This document shows positions 1-6,682 of a stretch of 9,288 nt of DNA, in pieces. Source of the stretch: Sulfitobacter sp. (lineage in GTDB: Bacteria; Pseudomonadota; Alphaproteobacteria; Rhodobacterales; Rhodobacteraceae); the NCBI GenBank assembly GCA_024636395.1, contig JAGXHD010000157.1, positions 1-9,288 on the forward strand, given 5' to 3'. The first letter of the stretch is position 1, and each line of letters begins with the position of its first letter. A model generated the notes under the pieces. It made no database searches. It had not been told where the DNA came from and saw nothing but the letters and a program-made list of their open reading frames with translations. The position numbers and the translations under genes are program-made.

Positions 1-1073
1 CACAGGCGATGGTGGATGCGCAGGCGGGTCAATTGTTGGCGTGGGTCGGGCCACATGGGCTCAACCTTGTGCTGATCGCCGCCGCCTTCGCCATTGCCGC
101 ATGGGGTAGGCACCATCTCGTCTGGCGTCTGGGTTCTGTTTTGCTTGTGGTGCTTCTGGCGTGGCCACGCGCCGACGGGCCACCTGCACCGCTGTCGCAG
201 ACCGTGCTGCGGTTGATCCAGCCAAACGCTCCGCAGCATGAAAAATGGGATCCGGAGAAGATCGGCATCTTTTACGACCGGCAACTGACATTCACGGGGG
301 CCGCCCCCGATGCTGATTTGGGCGCGCCGGACGCGATCATCTGGCCGGAAACGGCGATCCCGTGGGGCCTGACCTATGCACAGTCCGTTTTGGAGGAAAT
401 CAGCGCTGCCGCATCGGGACGGCCCGTGGTCCTTGGCGTTCAGCGCACCGAGGGTGAGCGGCATTTCAACACACTCGTGGCGCTCGGACCAGAGGGTGAC
501 GTGACCCAGATCTACGACAAGTACCATCTGGTGCCCTTCGGTGAGTATATGCCGTTGGGTGATCTTGCCGCCCGCTTTGGCATCTACGGTCTGGCGCCGC
601 AGCATGGTGCAGGGTTCAGCGCGGGTCCGGGCGCGGCGCTCATGGATCTGGGCCCGCTTGGCCGGGCGCTCCCGCTGATCTGCTATGAAGCCGTGTTCGC
701 GCACGATGTGAACTCCGCTCCCGCGCGCGCGGACTTCATCATTCATGCCACAAATGATGCATGGTTCGGTACAGATGCAGGCCCCCAGCAACATCTGGCA
801 CAGGCCCGCATGCGCGCGATCGAACAGGGGCTGCCCGTCGCGCGGGCCGCAAATACCGGCATCAGCGCGATGATCGATCCGCAGGGCCGGATGACCGCCA
901 GCATTGGTTTGGGGCAGGCGGGCTTTATCGATGCAGCTTTGCCATTGCCAGCTGCGCCCACGTTCTACAGTCGCACGGGGGATGCACCCTACGCCACTCT
1001 GCTCGGCGTTCTGCTGGCCTTCGGCCTGTTGCGGACGCGGGCAAGACAGCGCAGGCAGCTTAATACTGATTGA
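1..1073 (+). CDS. lnt: Apolipoprotein N-acyltransferase, 3' part
   Basis: The reading frame is open at the left edge (first full codon at base 3) and ends at TGA 1071-1073, so about 356 codons of a protein usually near 500 residues are present; the N-terminal membrane part is missing. Lnt transfers an acyl chain from phospholipid to the N-terminal cysteine of lipoproteins, the last step of maturation, at the periplasmic face of the inner membrane. Counting from the ATG at base 9, hydrophobic segments lie at about 18-32 and 37-52, followed by a nitrilase-fold domain (about 65-310) and a last membrane segment at about 327-341. The catalytic triad is visible: Glu114 in WPETAIPW, Lys171 in YDKYHLVPFGEYMP and Cys225 in LICYEAVF. 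NDAWFG and the QHLAQARMRAIEQGLPVARA stretch are typical of the family. The ATG at base 9 is internal, not the start. metK follows after 86 bases. Confidence 0.95.
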   Translation, partial: QAMVDAQAGQLLAWVGPHGLNLVLIAAAFAIAAWGRHHLVWRLGSVLLVVLLAWPRADGPPAPLSQTVLRLIQPNAPQHEKWDPEKIGIFYDRQLTFTGAAPDADLGAPDAIIWPETAIPWGLTYAQSVLEEISAAASGRPVVLGVQRTEGERHFNTLVALGPEGDVTQIYDKYHLVPFGEYMPLGDLAARFGIYGLAPQHGAGFSAGPGAALMDLGPLGRALPLICYEAVFAHDVNSAPARADFIIHATNDAWFGTDAGPQQHLAQARMRAIEQGLPVARAANTGISAMIDPQGRMTASIGLGQAGFIDAALPLPAAPTFYSRTGDAPYATLLGVLLAFGLLRTRARQRRQLNTD

Positions 1074-1096
1074 CCCTTGTGTGGCACCAGCTTAAT
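1070..1096 (+). promoter_or_regulatory. Candidate sigma-70 promoter for metK
   Basis: TTGACC (1070-1075, five of six consensus bases) overlaps the lnt stop codon. CTTAAT (1091-1096, four of six) follows after a 15-base spacer, shorter than the ideal 17. Transcription would start near 1103, just before the first helix of the SAM/SAH riboswitch at 1105, which is where a riboswitch transcript would be expected to begin. The position supports the call; the short spacer lowers it. Confidence 0.45.
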
Positions 1097-1104
1097 CGGG
1101 TTCC

Positions 1105-1154
1105 AGCGTACCACAACGGCTTCCTGACGTGGCGCTTAATTTGAAATTGGAGCA
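1105..1154 (+). promoter_or_regulatory. SAM/SAH riboswitch controlling metK
   Basis: Helix P1 is AGCG-UA-CCAC (1105-1114) paired with GUGGCGCU (1129-1136), with UA bulged. It closes the loop AACGGCUUCCUGAC (1115-1128), followed after a short linker by AUUGGAGCA (1146-1154). This loop and this 3' element match, from memory, the conserved core of the SAM/SAH riboswitch described upstream of metK in Rhodobacterales. The pseudoknot would pair UUCC (1121-1124) with GGAG (1149-1152). GGAG is also the metK Shine-Dalgarno sequence, seven bases before the ATG at 1160. Ligand-stabilised folding would therefore hide the ribosome binding site, so SAM would repress synthesis of its own synthetase at translation. 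The class is very compact and lacks the longer SAM-II architecture. Confidence 0.93.
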
Positions 1155-1159
1155 CTTTC

Positions 1160-2341
1160 ATGTCCCGCAAATCTTATATTTTCACATCGGAATCCGTTTC
1201 CGAGGGCCACCCGGATAAAGTCTGCGACCGGATCAGCGATGCCGTTCTTGACGCTTTCATCGCAGAAGAGCCTGAGGCGCGTGTTGCGGCAGAGACCTTC
1301 GCCACCACCAACCGGGTTGTGATTGGCGGTGAAGTGGGCTTGTCAGACAAGACCAAGCTGAACCAGTATATGGAGCAGATTGAGGATATTGCGCGCGCCT
1401 GCATCAAGGACATAGGCTATGAGCAGGACAAATTCCACCACGAGACGGTCGAGATCACGAACTTGCTCCACGAGCAGTCCGCCCATATCGCGCAGGGCGT
1501 GGACTCTGGTGCGGACAAGGACGAGGGCGCGGGCGATCAGGGCATCATGTTTGGCTATGCCACCGACGAGACCGCCGAGCTGATGCCTGCACCCGTGCAT
1601 TACGCGCACGCGATTCTCCGCCGCCTTGCTGAAGTGCGTAAAGATGGCACGGAGCCCACATTGCGTCCCGATGCGAAATCCCAGCTGTCCGTGCGCTACG
1701 AGAACGGCAAGCCTGTCGGCGTGACCTCCATCGTGCTGAGCACGCAGCACGCCGAGGCGTCCCAGACCAGCCGGGACATCCGCGACATCGTCGAGCCCTA
1801 TATCCGTGAAGTGCTTCCCGAAGGCTGGATTTCAGCGGAGACGGAATGGTGGGTAAATCCGACCGGGACTTTCGTGATTGGCGGTCCTGATGGGGATGCG
1901 GGCCTGACCGGGCGCAAGATTATCGTGGATACCTACGGCGGGGCGGCGCCCCACGGTGGCGGCGCGTTTTCCGGCAAGGACCCGACAAAAGTGGACCGCT
2001 CGGCCGCCTATGCCGCACGTTATCTCGCGAAAAACGTGGTTGCGGCGGGCATGGCCAGCAAATGCACCATCCAGCTGAGCTATGCAATTGGCGTGAGCAA
2101 GCCGCTCTCGATCTATTGCGATACCTTCGGGACTGCACAGGTGGATCCTGAAGCGATAGAGCAGGCAATCGCGCAGGTCATGGACCTTACGCCGCGTGGC
2201 ATCCGCAATCATCTTCAGCTCAACAAGCCAATTTACCAGCGCACGGCTGCTTATGGCCACTTCGGTCGCGCACCTGAGGCGGATGGTGGTTTCAGCTGGG
2301 AGCGCACGGATCTTGCGACAGCTTTGAAAGCTGCCGTCTGA
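1160..2341 (+). CDS. metK: S-adenosylmethionine synthetase
   Basis: A complete 393-residue methionine adenosyltransferase, which makes SAM from methionine and ATP in the cytosol with release of phosphate and pyrophosphate. The N-terminal signature GHPDKVCDRISDAVLDA (residues 16-32) carries the ATP and magnesium binding residues. The hexapeptide-type signature GAGDQGIMFGYA (123-134) and the glycine-rich PHGGGAFSGKDPTKVDRS (264-281) are intact, the last holding the lysines and aspartate that bind the polyphosphate. Length is normal for the bacterial enzyme. ATG 1160 is the right start: GGAG lies seven bases upstream within the riboswitch, and the protein begins directly with SYIFTSESVSEGHPDK as in homologues. 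The gene appears to be a single transcription unit with its own promoter, riboswitch and terminator. Its product feeds methyltransferases such as TrmB, encoded one gene away. Confidence 0.98.
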   Translation: MSRKSYIFTSESVSEGHPDKVCDRISDAVLDAFIAEEPEARVAAETFATTNRVVIGGEVGLSDKTKLNQYMEQIEDIARACIKDIGYEQDKFHHETVEITNLLHEQSAHIAQGVDSGADKDEGAGDQGIMFGYATDETAELMPAPVHYAHAILRRLAEVRKDGTEPTLRPDAKSQLSVRYENGKPVGVTSIVLSTQHAEASQTSRDIRDIVEPYIREVLPEGWISAETEWWVNPTGTFVIGGPDGDAGLTGRKIIVDTYGGAAPHGGGAFSGKDPTKVDRSAAYAARYLAKNVVAAGMASKCTIQLSYAIGVSKPLSIYCDTFGTAQVDPEAIEQAIAQVMDLTPRGIRNHLQLNKPIYQRTAAYGHFGRAPEADGGFSWERTDLATALKAAV

Positions 2342-2378
2342 GAATTGAGCAGAAGCAGCCAGACGTGAGTAATCGCTT

Positions 2379-3224
2379 CTAATCGGGCCTCCGTCGAAAA
2401 ATTGACGGGGGCCTCGTCGCTTTTGGTGGGGCCTTTGCAGGGCGCAGGGAGGGCACGCGGGCGTTTATCCTCAGCGCCGTTTGCAATATCTCGCCGCCCG
2501 CCGCTGCCGCTACCGTTGGCCCACGTTGCTTTTCAGCAGGCTTGCCGCCCAGATGGTCCAGATCGTCAAGAAACGCCCATAGCCTGCGCAGCGAGCCTTC
2601 CACCTGCTCCAAACGCTCTGCCGCGACTTTCGACTCCAGTTGCTTGATCTCGCGCAGACCGCGCATCTGCCGCATGATCCTGCTTACGATTGGTTTGATG
2701 TCTTGTGTACATTCGCGCGAATAGCTCTGGAGCGTTCCTGTCACGACCTGATCGGGCGCAGCGTGCACTGCGATACCGCGGGCGAGCCGTGATTTTTGCA
2801 ATGCGGAGATGGCCGAACGCATAAGGGTTTCGGCGCAGAGCTCATCCTTCGTCAGATAGTCGCTGACCCCGAGCTTTAGGGCCTGAATGGCAGTGTCGCT
2901 TTGTTTGGTTTCGGTGATCATCACCGCCGCTGCATGGCAATTGACCGGATCGGCACGAATGATCTCGACCCCCTCGAGGCCGGTGCAATCGGTGAGCTGG
3001 TAATCGATCAGGATCAGATCAAAACGTTCTTTTCGCAGCTTTTTACGCAAGCCAGCCAAAGAATCCGCTTCAATTACATGAGTGGTGAATTCGAACGCAC
3101 TGCACAGCTTTTTCAGGTGCTTGCGGTCAAAGCGCTGGTCATCCACAATCAGGATGCTCGCGAAATCGGGCACGTGATCGGCGCGTTGCTGGACCGTGGT
3201 CTTGATCTGCGTGTGATGGCTCAT
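2379..3224 (-). CDS. Orphan response regulator, receiver domain plus unknown C-terminal half
   Basis: A 281-residue protein. An ATG at 3224-3222 is preceded by GAGGAG (complement of 3232-3237) with seven bases between. The frame stays open upstream to 4004, but that part lies opposite trmB and is not the gene. Residues about 22-140 form a CheY-like receiver: acidic pair Asp28-Asp29 in ILIVDD, phosphoacceptor Asp74 in LILIDYQL, Thr104 in VMITE and Lys126 in YLTKDEL. All key residues are present, so phosphorylation is plausible. The rest has no DNA-binding, GGDEF, EAL or kinase motif that I recognise. It holds a charged helical stretch (about 175-225, heptad-like, possible coiled coil) and a basic, proline-rich tail ending RRRPD. 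No histidine kinase is adjacent, so the partner is unknown. The gene is convergent with metK (37 bases between stop codons) and divergent from trmB. Confidence 0.88.
   Translation of the reverse strand: MSHHTQIKTTVQQRADHVPDFASILIVDDQRFDRKHLKKLCSAFEFTTHVIEADSLAGLRKKLRKERFDLILIDYQLTDCTGLEGVEIIRADPVNCHAAAVMITETKQSDTAIQALKLGVSDYLTKDELCAETLMRSAISALQKSRLARGIAVHAAPDQVVTGTLQSYSRECTQDIKPIVSRIMRQMRGLREIKQLESKVAAERLEQVEGSLRRLWAFLDDLDHLGGKPAEKQRGPTVAAAAGGEILQTALRINARVPSLRPAKAPPKATRPPSIFRRRPD
2386..2424 (+). terminator. metK intrinsic terminator, inside the convergent gene
   Basis: GGCCTCCGTC (2386-2395) pairs with GACGGGGGCC (2404-2413) over ten base pairs with one T-G pair and an eight-base loop. A short T run (CTTTT, to 2424) follows on the plus strand a few bases later. 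It lies 45 bases after the metK stop and within the last codons of the minus-strand response regulator gene. On the minus strand the stem is followed by GATTAG and no T run, so it is better suited to ending metK than the regulator gene. Confidence 0.7.
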
Positions 3225-3326
3225 CCGCTGTCTCCTCGCTGTGCGTCTTTCATACGCTCCAGGTCTTAACGGACGGTAACTTTCCGACCTATTGCAGCAG
3301 CGCGGCATCCCCGCTACATCGCGGGC
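3225..3326. promoter_or_regulatory. Divergent intergenic region, response regulator / trmB
   Basis: These 102 bases must hold promoters for both genes, but I cannot assign convincing -35/-10 pairs. An interrupted inverted repeat is centred near 3276: AGGTC (3261-3265) with GACCT (3286-3290), and within it CGGA (3270-3273) with TCCG (3283-3286, sharing one base). It could be an operator or a weak hairpin. A second inverted repeat, CCCGC (3310-3314) and GCGGG (3321-3325), ends one base before the trmB ATG. Confidence 0.4.
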
Positions 3327-4028
3327 ATGAAAACCCCAGTCAGACCCCGCCGCAATTTTTATGGTCGCCTCAAGGGCCATAATCTCAAGCAAGCCCAGAA
3401 AGAGTATCTGGAGGAGGATCTTGCAGCCCTCTCGCCCGGTGCGGTGGATTGGGAGAGCAATCCGGCTCGTACGCCGCTCGATACCGAGGCGATGTTCGGG
3501 GGCAGGCCGGTCTGGCTCGAAATCGGATTTGGCGGCGGTGAGCATATGGTGCATCAGGCTGCGACCAATCCCGATACCGGCGTCATAGGGGCGGAGCCTT
3601 ATGTCAACGGCGTGGCCATGCTGCTGGGCAAGATCCGCAAGGCGGGCGTAGACAACGTCAAAGTACATCCCGGCGACGTGCGCGATATGTTCGACGTGCT
3701 GCCTGCTCAAAGTATTTCGCGGGCCTTCCTGCTTTATCCTGATCCCTGGCCCAAGACCCGTCACCACCGCCGCCGTTTCGTGACCGAGGAGCATCTGGTG
3801 CCGTTGCACGGTGTCCTGAAGCCGGGTGCGATCTTTCGTGTCGCAACGGACATCAAGGATTACGTGCGTCAGACGCTGGAGGAAGTGCCGCGCTTTGGGT
3901 TTGAATGGCTTGCGGAGCGGCCTGCCGATTGGCGCGAGCCCTGGGATGACTGGATCTCGACCCGTTACGAGCAGAAAGCACTGCGCGAGGGGCGCACCCC
4001 GCATTATCTCACGTTTCGACGGGTGTAG
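3327..4028 (+). CDS. trmB: tRNA (guanine-N7-)-methyltransferase
   Basis: A 233-residue class I SAM-dependent methyltransferase that places m7G at position 46 in the variable loop of tRNAs. The SAM-binding glycine-rich loop is EIGFGGGEH (residues 65-73), with acidic residues Glu90 (IGAEPY) and Asp117 (PGDVRD) in the expected later strands. The diagnostic TrmB motif LLYPDPWPKTRHHRRRF (135-151) and the substrate-contact end RYEQKALREGRTPHYLTFRR (213-232) are intact. Length is normal for the family. The ATG at 3327 fits because the conserved RRNFYGRLKGHNLK segment starts at residue 8. There is no good Shine-Dalgarno sequence; a small hairpin sits directly before the start codon, so initiation may be leaderless or S1-assisted. 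It is transcribed away from the response regulator. aroA follows after 112 bases with no clear terminator between. Confidence 0.96.
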   Translation: MKTPVRPRRNFYGRLKGHNLKQAQKEYLEEDLAALSPGAVDWESNPARTPLDTEAMFGGRPVWLEIGFGGGEHMVHQAATNPDTGVIGAEPYVNGVAMLLGKIRKAGVDNVKVHPGDVRDMFDVLPAQSISRAFLLYPDPWPKTRHHRRRFVTEEHLVPLHGVLKPGAIFRVATDIKDYVRQTLEEVPRFGFEWLAERPADWREPWDDWISTRYEQKALREGRTPHYLTFRRV

Positions 4029-4128
4029 GAAAAGGCCGCGCGCGCTCCGGAGTTTTTCGCCAACTGAAACCGGGCATTGAATGGACGGCGCATCTGCGCT
4101 GGTCTAGAACGCTGGAAACTTTTCAAGC

Positions 4129-4133
4129 GAGGA
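4129..4133 (+). promoter_or_regulatory. Shine-Dalgarno site that fixes the aroA start
   Basis: GAGGA ends one base before the ATG at 4135 but seven bases before the in-frame ATG at 4141. Only the second spacing is normal, so translation should begin at 4141. Confidence 0.75.
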
Positions 4134-4140
4134 CATGCAT

Positions 4141-5490
4141 ATGTCAGGCCACGGTGATCCCATTCCAATGACGTCCACGGCCTGTGGGCCGCTGCGGGGC
4201 ACTGCTGATGTGCCGGGCGACAAGTCCATCTCGCACCGGTCCCTGATCCTTGGGGCCATGTGTGTCGGTGAGACGACGATAGCCGGACTGCTCGAAGGGC
4301 AGGACGTGCTCGATACCGCCAAGGCCATGCGCGCCTTCGGGGCGGAAGTGACCGATCATGGCGGTGGACGTTGGTCGGTGCACGGTGTGGGCGTGGGCGG
4401 CTTTGCGGAGCCCTCGGGCGTGATCGATTGCGGCAACTCGGGCACCGGCGTGCGCCTCATCATGGGCGCAATGGCGACCCAGCCGATCACCGCGACGTTT
4501 TCGGGCGATGCCAGCCTCAATGGTCGCCCCATGGCGCGGGTCACTAATCCGCTCGCGCTGTTTGGCTGTCAGGCCGTTGGGCGCGCGGGCGGACGGTTGC
4601 CCAGGACGCTGGTCGGCGCGCGGGAGCCTATACCTGACCGCTATGTCGTGCCGGTGCCCTCGGCACAGGTCAAGTCAGCCGTTCTGCTGGCGGGGCTCAA
4701 CGCGCCCGGCAAGACCGTCGTGATCGAGCGCGAAGCCACGCGCGATCATACGGAACGCATGCTCGAAGGCTTCGGCGCCGAAATCTCCACCCGTGAAACT
4801 GAAGAGGGTCGCGAGATCACGCTCACGGGTCAGCCCGAATTGCGCGCCCAGCATATCGAGGTGCCGCGCGACCCCTCGTCTGCGGCTTTTCCAGTTTGCG
4901 CTGCACTGATCGTTCCCGGGTCTGACATTCTGGTGCCCGGCATCGGGCTTAACCCCACCCGCGCGGGTCTATTCACCACCCTGCGCGAGATGGGCGCCGA
5001 TCTGAGTTATGAAAACGAGCGGACAGAGGGCGGCGAGCCTGTGGCGGATCTGCGCGCGCGCTTCTCTCCCGATATGCAGGGGATCGAGGTGCCGCCCGCC
5101 CGCGCCGCCAGCATGATCGATGAATATCCCGTGCTCAGTGTAGTCGCCGCCTTTGTGCGGGGCCAGACGGTCATGCGCGGTGTGCGCGAGTTGCGCGTCA
5201 AGGAAAGCGACCGGATCGACGCAATGGCGAAGGGCTTGCGCGCCAACGGCATCGAGGTGGACGAGGGCGAGGATTGGTGGACTGTCACAGGCGTGGGACA
5301 TGGCAATGTGGCGGGTGGAGGCTTGTGCGCGAGCCAGCTCGATCACCGTATCGCGATGTCCTTTCTCATCCTCGGGATGGCTGCAAACGCGCCTGTGCGG
5401 GTTGATGACGGTGGGCCCATTGCCACGTCTTTTCCGATCTTCGAGCCGCTTATGGCCGCGCTGGGCGCTCAGGTGAGCCGGGATGACTGA
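4141..5490 (+). CDS. aroA: 3-phosphoshikimate 1-carboxyvinyltransferase (EPSP synthase), class II
   Basis: A complete 449-residue enzyme of the shikimate pathway. It joins phosphoenolpyruvate and shikimate-3-phosphate to give EPSP, leading to chorismate and aromatic amino acids. The two-domain inverse alpha/beta barrel family is clear from PGDKSISHRS (residues 25-34), the GNSGTGVR loop (98-105), SMIDEYP with catalytic Asp327 (324-330) and ELRVKESDR with Glu355 (350-358). All four sequence marks of class II enzymes are present: GDKS (26-29), SAQVK (174-178), RDHTE (201-205) and NPTR (271-274). The residue matching CP4 Ala100 is Gly101, as in glyphosate-sensitive enzymes. ATG 4141 is preferred over 4135 on ribosome-site spacing. 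The stop overlaps the cmk start by 8 bases, so the two genes are very likely co-transcribed and perhaps translationally coupled. Confidence 0.97.
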   Translation: MSGHGDPIPMTSTACGPLRGTADVPGDKSISHRSLILGAMCVGETTIAGLLEGQDVLDTAKAMRAFGAEVTDHGGGRWSVHGVGVGGFAEPSGVIDCGNSGTGVRLIMGAMATQPITATFSGDASLNGRPMARVTNPLALFGCQAVGRAGGRLPRTLVGAREPIPDRYVVPVPSAQVKSAVLLAGLNAPGKTVVIEREATRDHTERMLEGFGAEISTRETEEGREITLTGQPELRAQHIEVPRDPSSAAFPVCAALIVPGSDILVPGIGLNPTRAGLFTTLREMGADLSYENERTEGGEPVADLRARFSPDMQGIEVPPARAASMIDEYPVLSVVAAFVRGQTVMRGVRELRVKESDRIDAMAKGLRANGIEVDEGEDWWTVTGVGHGNVAGGGLCASQLDHRIAMSFLILGMAANAPVRVDDGGPIATSFPIFEPLMAALGAQVSRDD

Positions 5491-6097
5491 TGAGTTCACC
5501 GTAGCGGTCGACGGACCTGCTGCAGCGGGGAAGGGGACGTTATCCAAAGCGGTCGCTGCCCATTTCGGCTTTGCGCATCTCGACACAGGCCTGCTTTACC
5601 GCGCGGTGGGGGCCAAGGTCCTTGCTGGAATGGAGGCGGCGGAGGCGGCACGGAGCCTCAGGTCAGACGATCTTGAAAATGACAGCCTGCGGACGTCCGC
5701 CGTCGCCCGGAAAGCGAGCGAGGTGGCGGTCATCGCCGAGGTCCGTGCAGCGCTGCTGGATTTCCAGCGCAGTTTTGCGGGCCGGTCGGGCGGCGCAGTA
5801 CTGGACGGTCGTGACATCGGTACGGTGATCTGTCCAGATGCGGCCGTTAAGCTCTTTGTCACGGCGAGTGCGCGGGTGCGTGCGCAGCGCCGGTTTGCTG
5901 AGATGTCTGCAATCGGAATTCGCGACACGTTCGATCAGGTGTTAGCAGATGTGCAAGCGCGCGATGCACGCGATATGGAACGTGCCGAAGCCCCTCTGAA
6001 ACCGGCGCCGGATGCTACCGTGATTGACACTTCGGAGCTGTCGATCGAGGAGGCGGTGGCGGCAGCTGTAGCAACCGTGAGCGCCGCTCGCAGGTAG
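5483..6097 (+). CDS. cmk: Cytidylate kinase
   Basis: A 204-residue nucleoside monophosphate kinase that phosphorylates CMP and dCMP with ATP, for nucleotide salvage and recycling from RNA and lipid metabolism. The P-loop GPAAAGKGT (residues 11-19) follows strand FTVAVD. The substrate-site segment HLDTGLLYRAVG (32-43) and LDGRDIGTVICPDA (107-120) are typical of Cmk, and the lid region carries RAQRR and DARDMERAEAPL (161-172). Length is slightly short of the roughly 225-residue enterobacterial form, within the family range. ATG 5483 lies inside the aroA 3' end, with AGG (5471-5473) nine bases upstream as a weak ribosome site. A hairpin across the stop, CGCCGCT (6082-6088) with AGCGGCG (6102-6108), could end the transcript but lacks a T run. 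In many proteobacteria rpsA follows cmk; here two other genes intervene. Confidence 0.96.
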   Translation: MTDEFTVAVDGPAAAGKGTLSKAVAAHFGFAHLDTGLLYRAVGAKVLAGMEAAEAARSLRSDDLENDSLRTSAVARKASEVAVIAEVRAALLDFQRSFAGRSGGAVLDGRDIGTVICPDAAVKLFVTASARVRAQRRFAEMSAIGIRDTFDQVLADVQARDARDMERAEAPLKPAPDATVIDTSELSIEEAVAAAVATVSAARR

Positions 6098-6232
6098 ACG
6101 CAGCGGCGGCCAGTGATACGGACGGCATTGCTTGTTCGTCGCCCGCAAGAACATTCTCGCCTGCAAAGCACCCTTGTGATTTCACTCTGCTGCACCACGT
6201 TTATCCCGTGAGCACTTAACAAGGAGAGCCAG

Positions 6233-6610
6233 ATGAAAACTGCGAAAGACTATATGGACGCCGCCAATGCAGATGTGCCCAAAATGGGGCCAGCGGATGC
6301 GATTGCGAAGCACGCGGCGGGTGATGGCGTATTTATCGATGTGCGCGACAGCGCCGATATCGCAAAAAGCGGGACTATCGCAGGTGCGCACCGTGTGCCG
6401 CGTGGCATGATCGAATTCCGCGCCGATCCGGCGGTCGAGGCGCTCTATGACCCGACTTTTAAGAAGGACGCTGAGCTTTATCTGATCTGCGGTGCAGGCG
6501 GGCAGGCGGCGCTCGCAGGTAAAACGCTCAAGGATATGGGGTTCACAAACGTTACGAACATCGGCGGCTTTGCGGCCTGGAAAGATGCGGGCGGACCGAC
6601 AGAGGCCTGA
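6233..6610 (+). CDS. Single-domain rhodanese-like protein
   Basis: A 125-residue protein with one rhodanese domain. These are sulfurtransferases that carry a persulfide on an active-site cysteine. The start is well supported by AAGGAG (6221-6226), six bases before the ATG. Family marks are FIDVRDSADI (residues 34-43), GTIAGAHRVPRGMIEF (47-62) and the C-terminal GGFAAWKDAG (111-120). The active-site loop follows LYLI and reads CGAGGQA with Cys86 as the nucleophile. The usual loop has the form C-x-x-G-x-R, so Gln91 replaces the common arginine and substrate preference may differ. There is no signal peptide, so it should be cytosolic. The gene stands 135 bases after cmk, with a hairpin just downstream, and is probably a separate transcription unit. 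Its biological substrate cannot be told from context. Confidence 0.92.
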   Translation: MKTAKDYMDAANADVPKMGPADAIAKHAAGDGVFIDVRDSADIAKSGTIAGAHRVPRGMIEFRADPAVEALYDPTFKKDAELYLICGAGGQAALAGKTLKDMGFTNVTNIGGFAAWKDAGGPTEA

Positions 6611-6621
6611 GCCTAGAGACT

Positions 6622-6641
6622 GCGCCGGAGTATTCCGGCGC
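6622..6641 (+). terminator. Hairpin after the rhodanese gene
   Basis: GCGCCGGA (6622-6629) and TCCGGCGC (6634-6641) form a perfect eight-base-pair stem with a GTAT loop, 11 bases after the rhodanese stop. No T run follows, so it may act as an inefficient terminator or as a 3' end protected from nucleases. Confidence 0.45.
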
Positions 6642-6682
6642 GGCACACTCGTCAGCGCTTCCGCGAGGCGACGCAGAACTTC

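Noticed and set aside
2316..2334. CAGCTTT-G-AAAGCTG near the metK 3' end as a terminator for the minus-strand regulator
   Set aside because: It is inside the metK coding region, can form only a short stem, and has no T run on the minus strand.
3225..4004. Upstream extension of the minus-strand response regulator frame to 541 residues
   Set aside because: It lies entirely opposite trmB, its translation has no domain character, and a strong ribosome site plus ATG at 3224 directly precede the receiver domain.
4088..4099. Inverted repeat GCGCA-TC-TGCGC upstream of aroA as an operator
   Set aside because: Five-base arms in GC-rich DNA are easily due to chance, and no promoter could be placed around it.
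4135..4140. aroA start at the first ATG
   Set aside because: The Shine-Dalgarno sequence ends one base before it, too close for initiation; the next ATG has normal spacing.
4969..5586. 205-codon minus-strand frame opposite aroA and cmk
   Set aside because: Both plus-strand genes are certain; this translation is histidine/arginine-rich without motifs.
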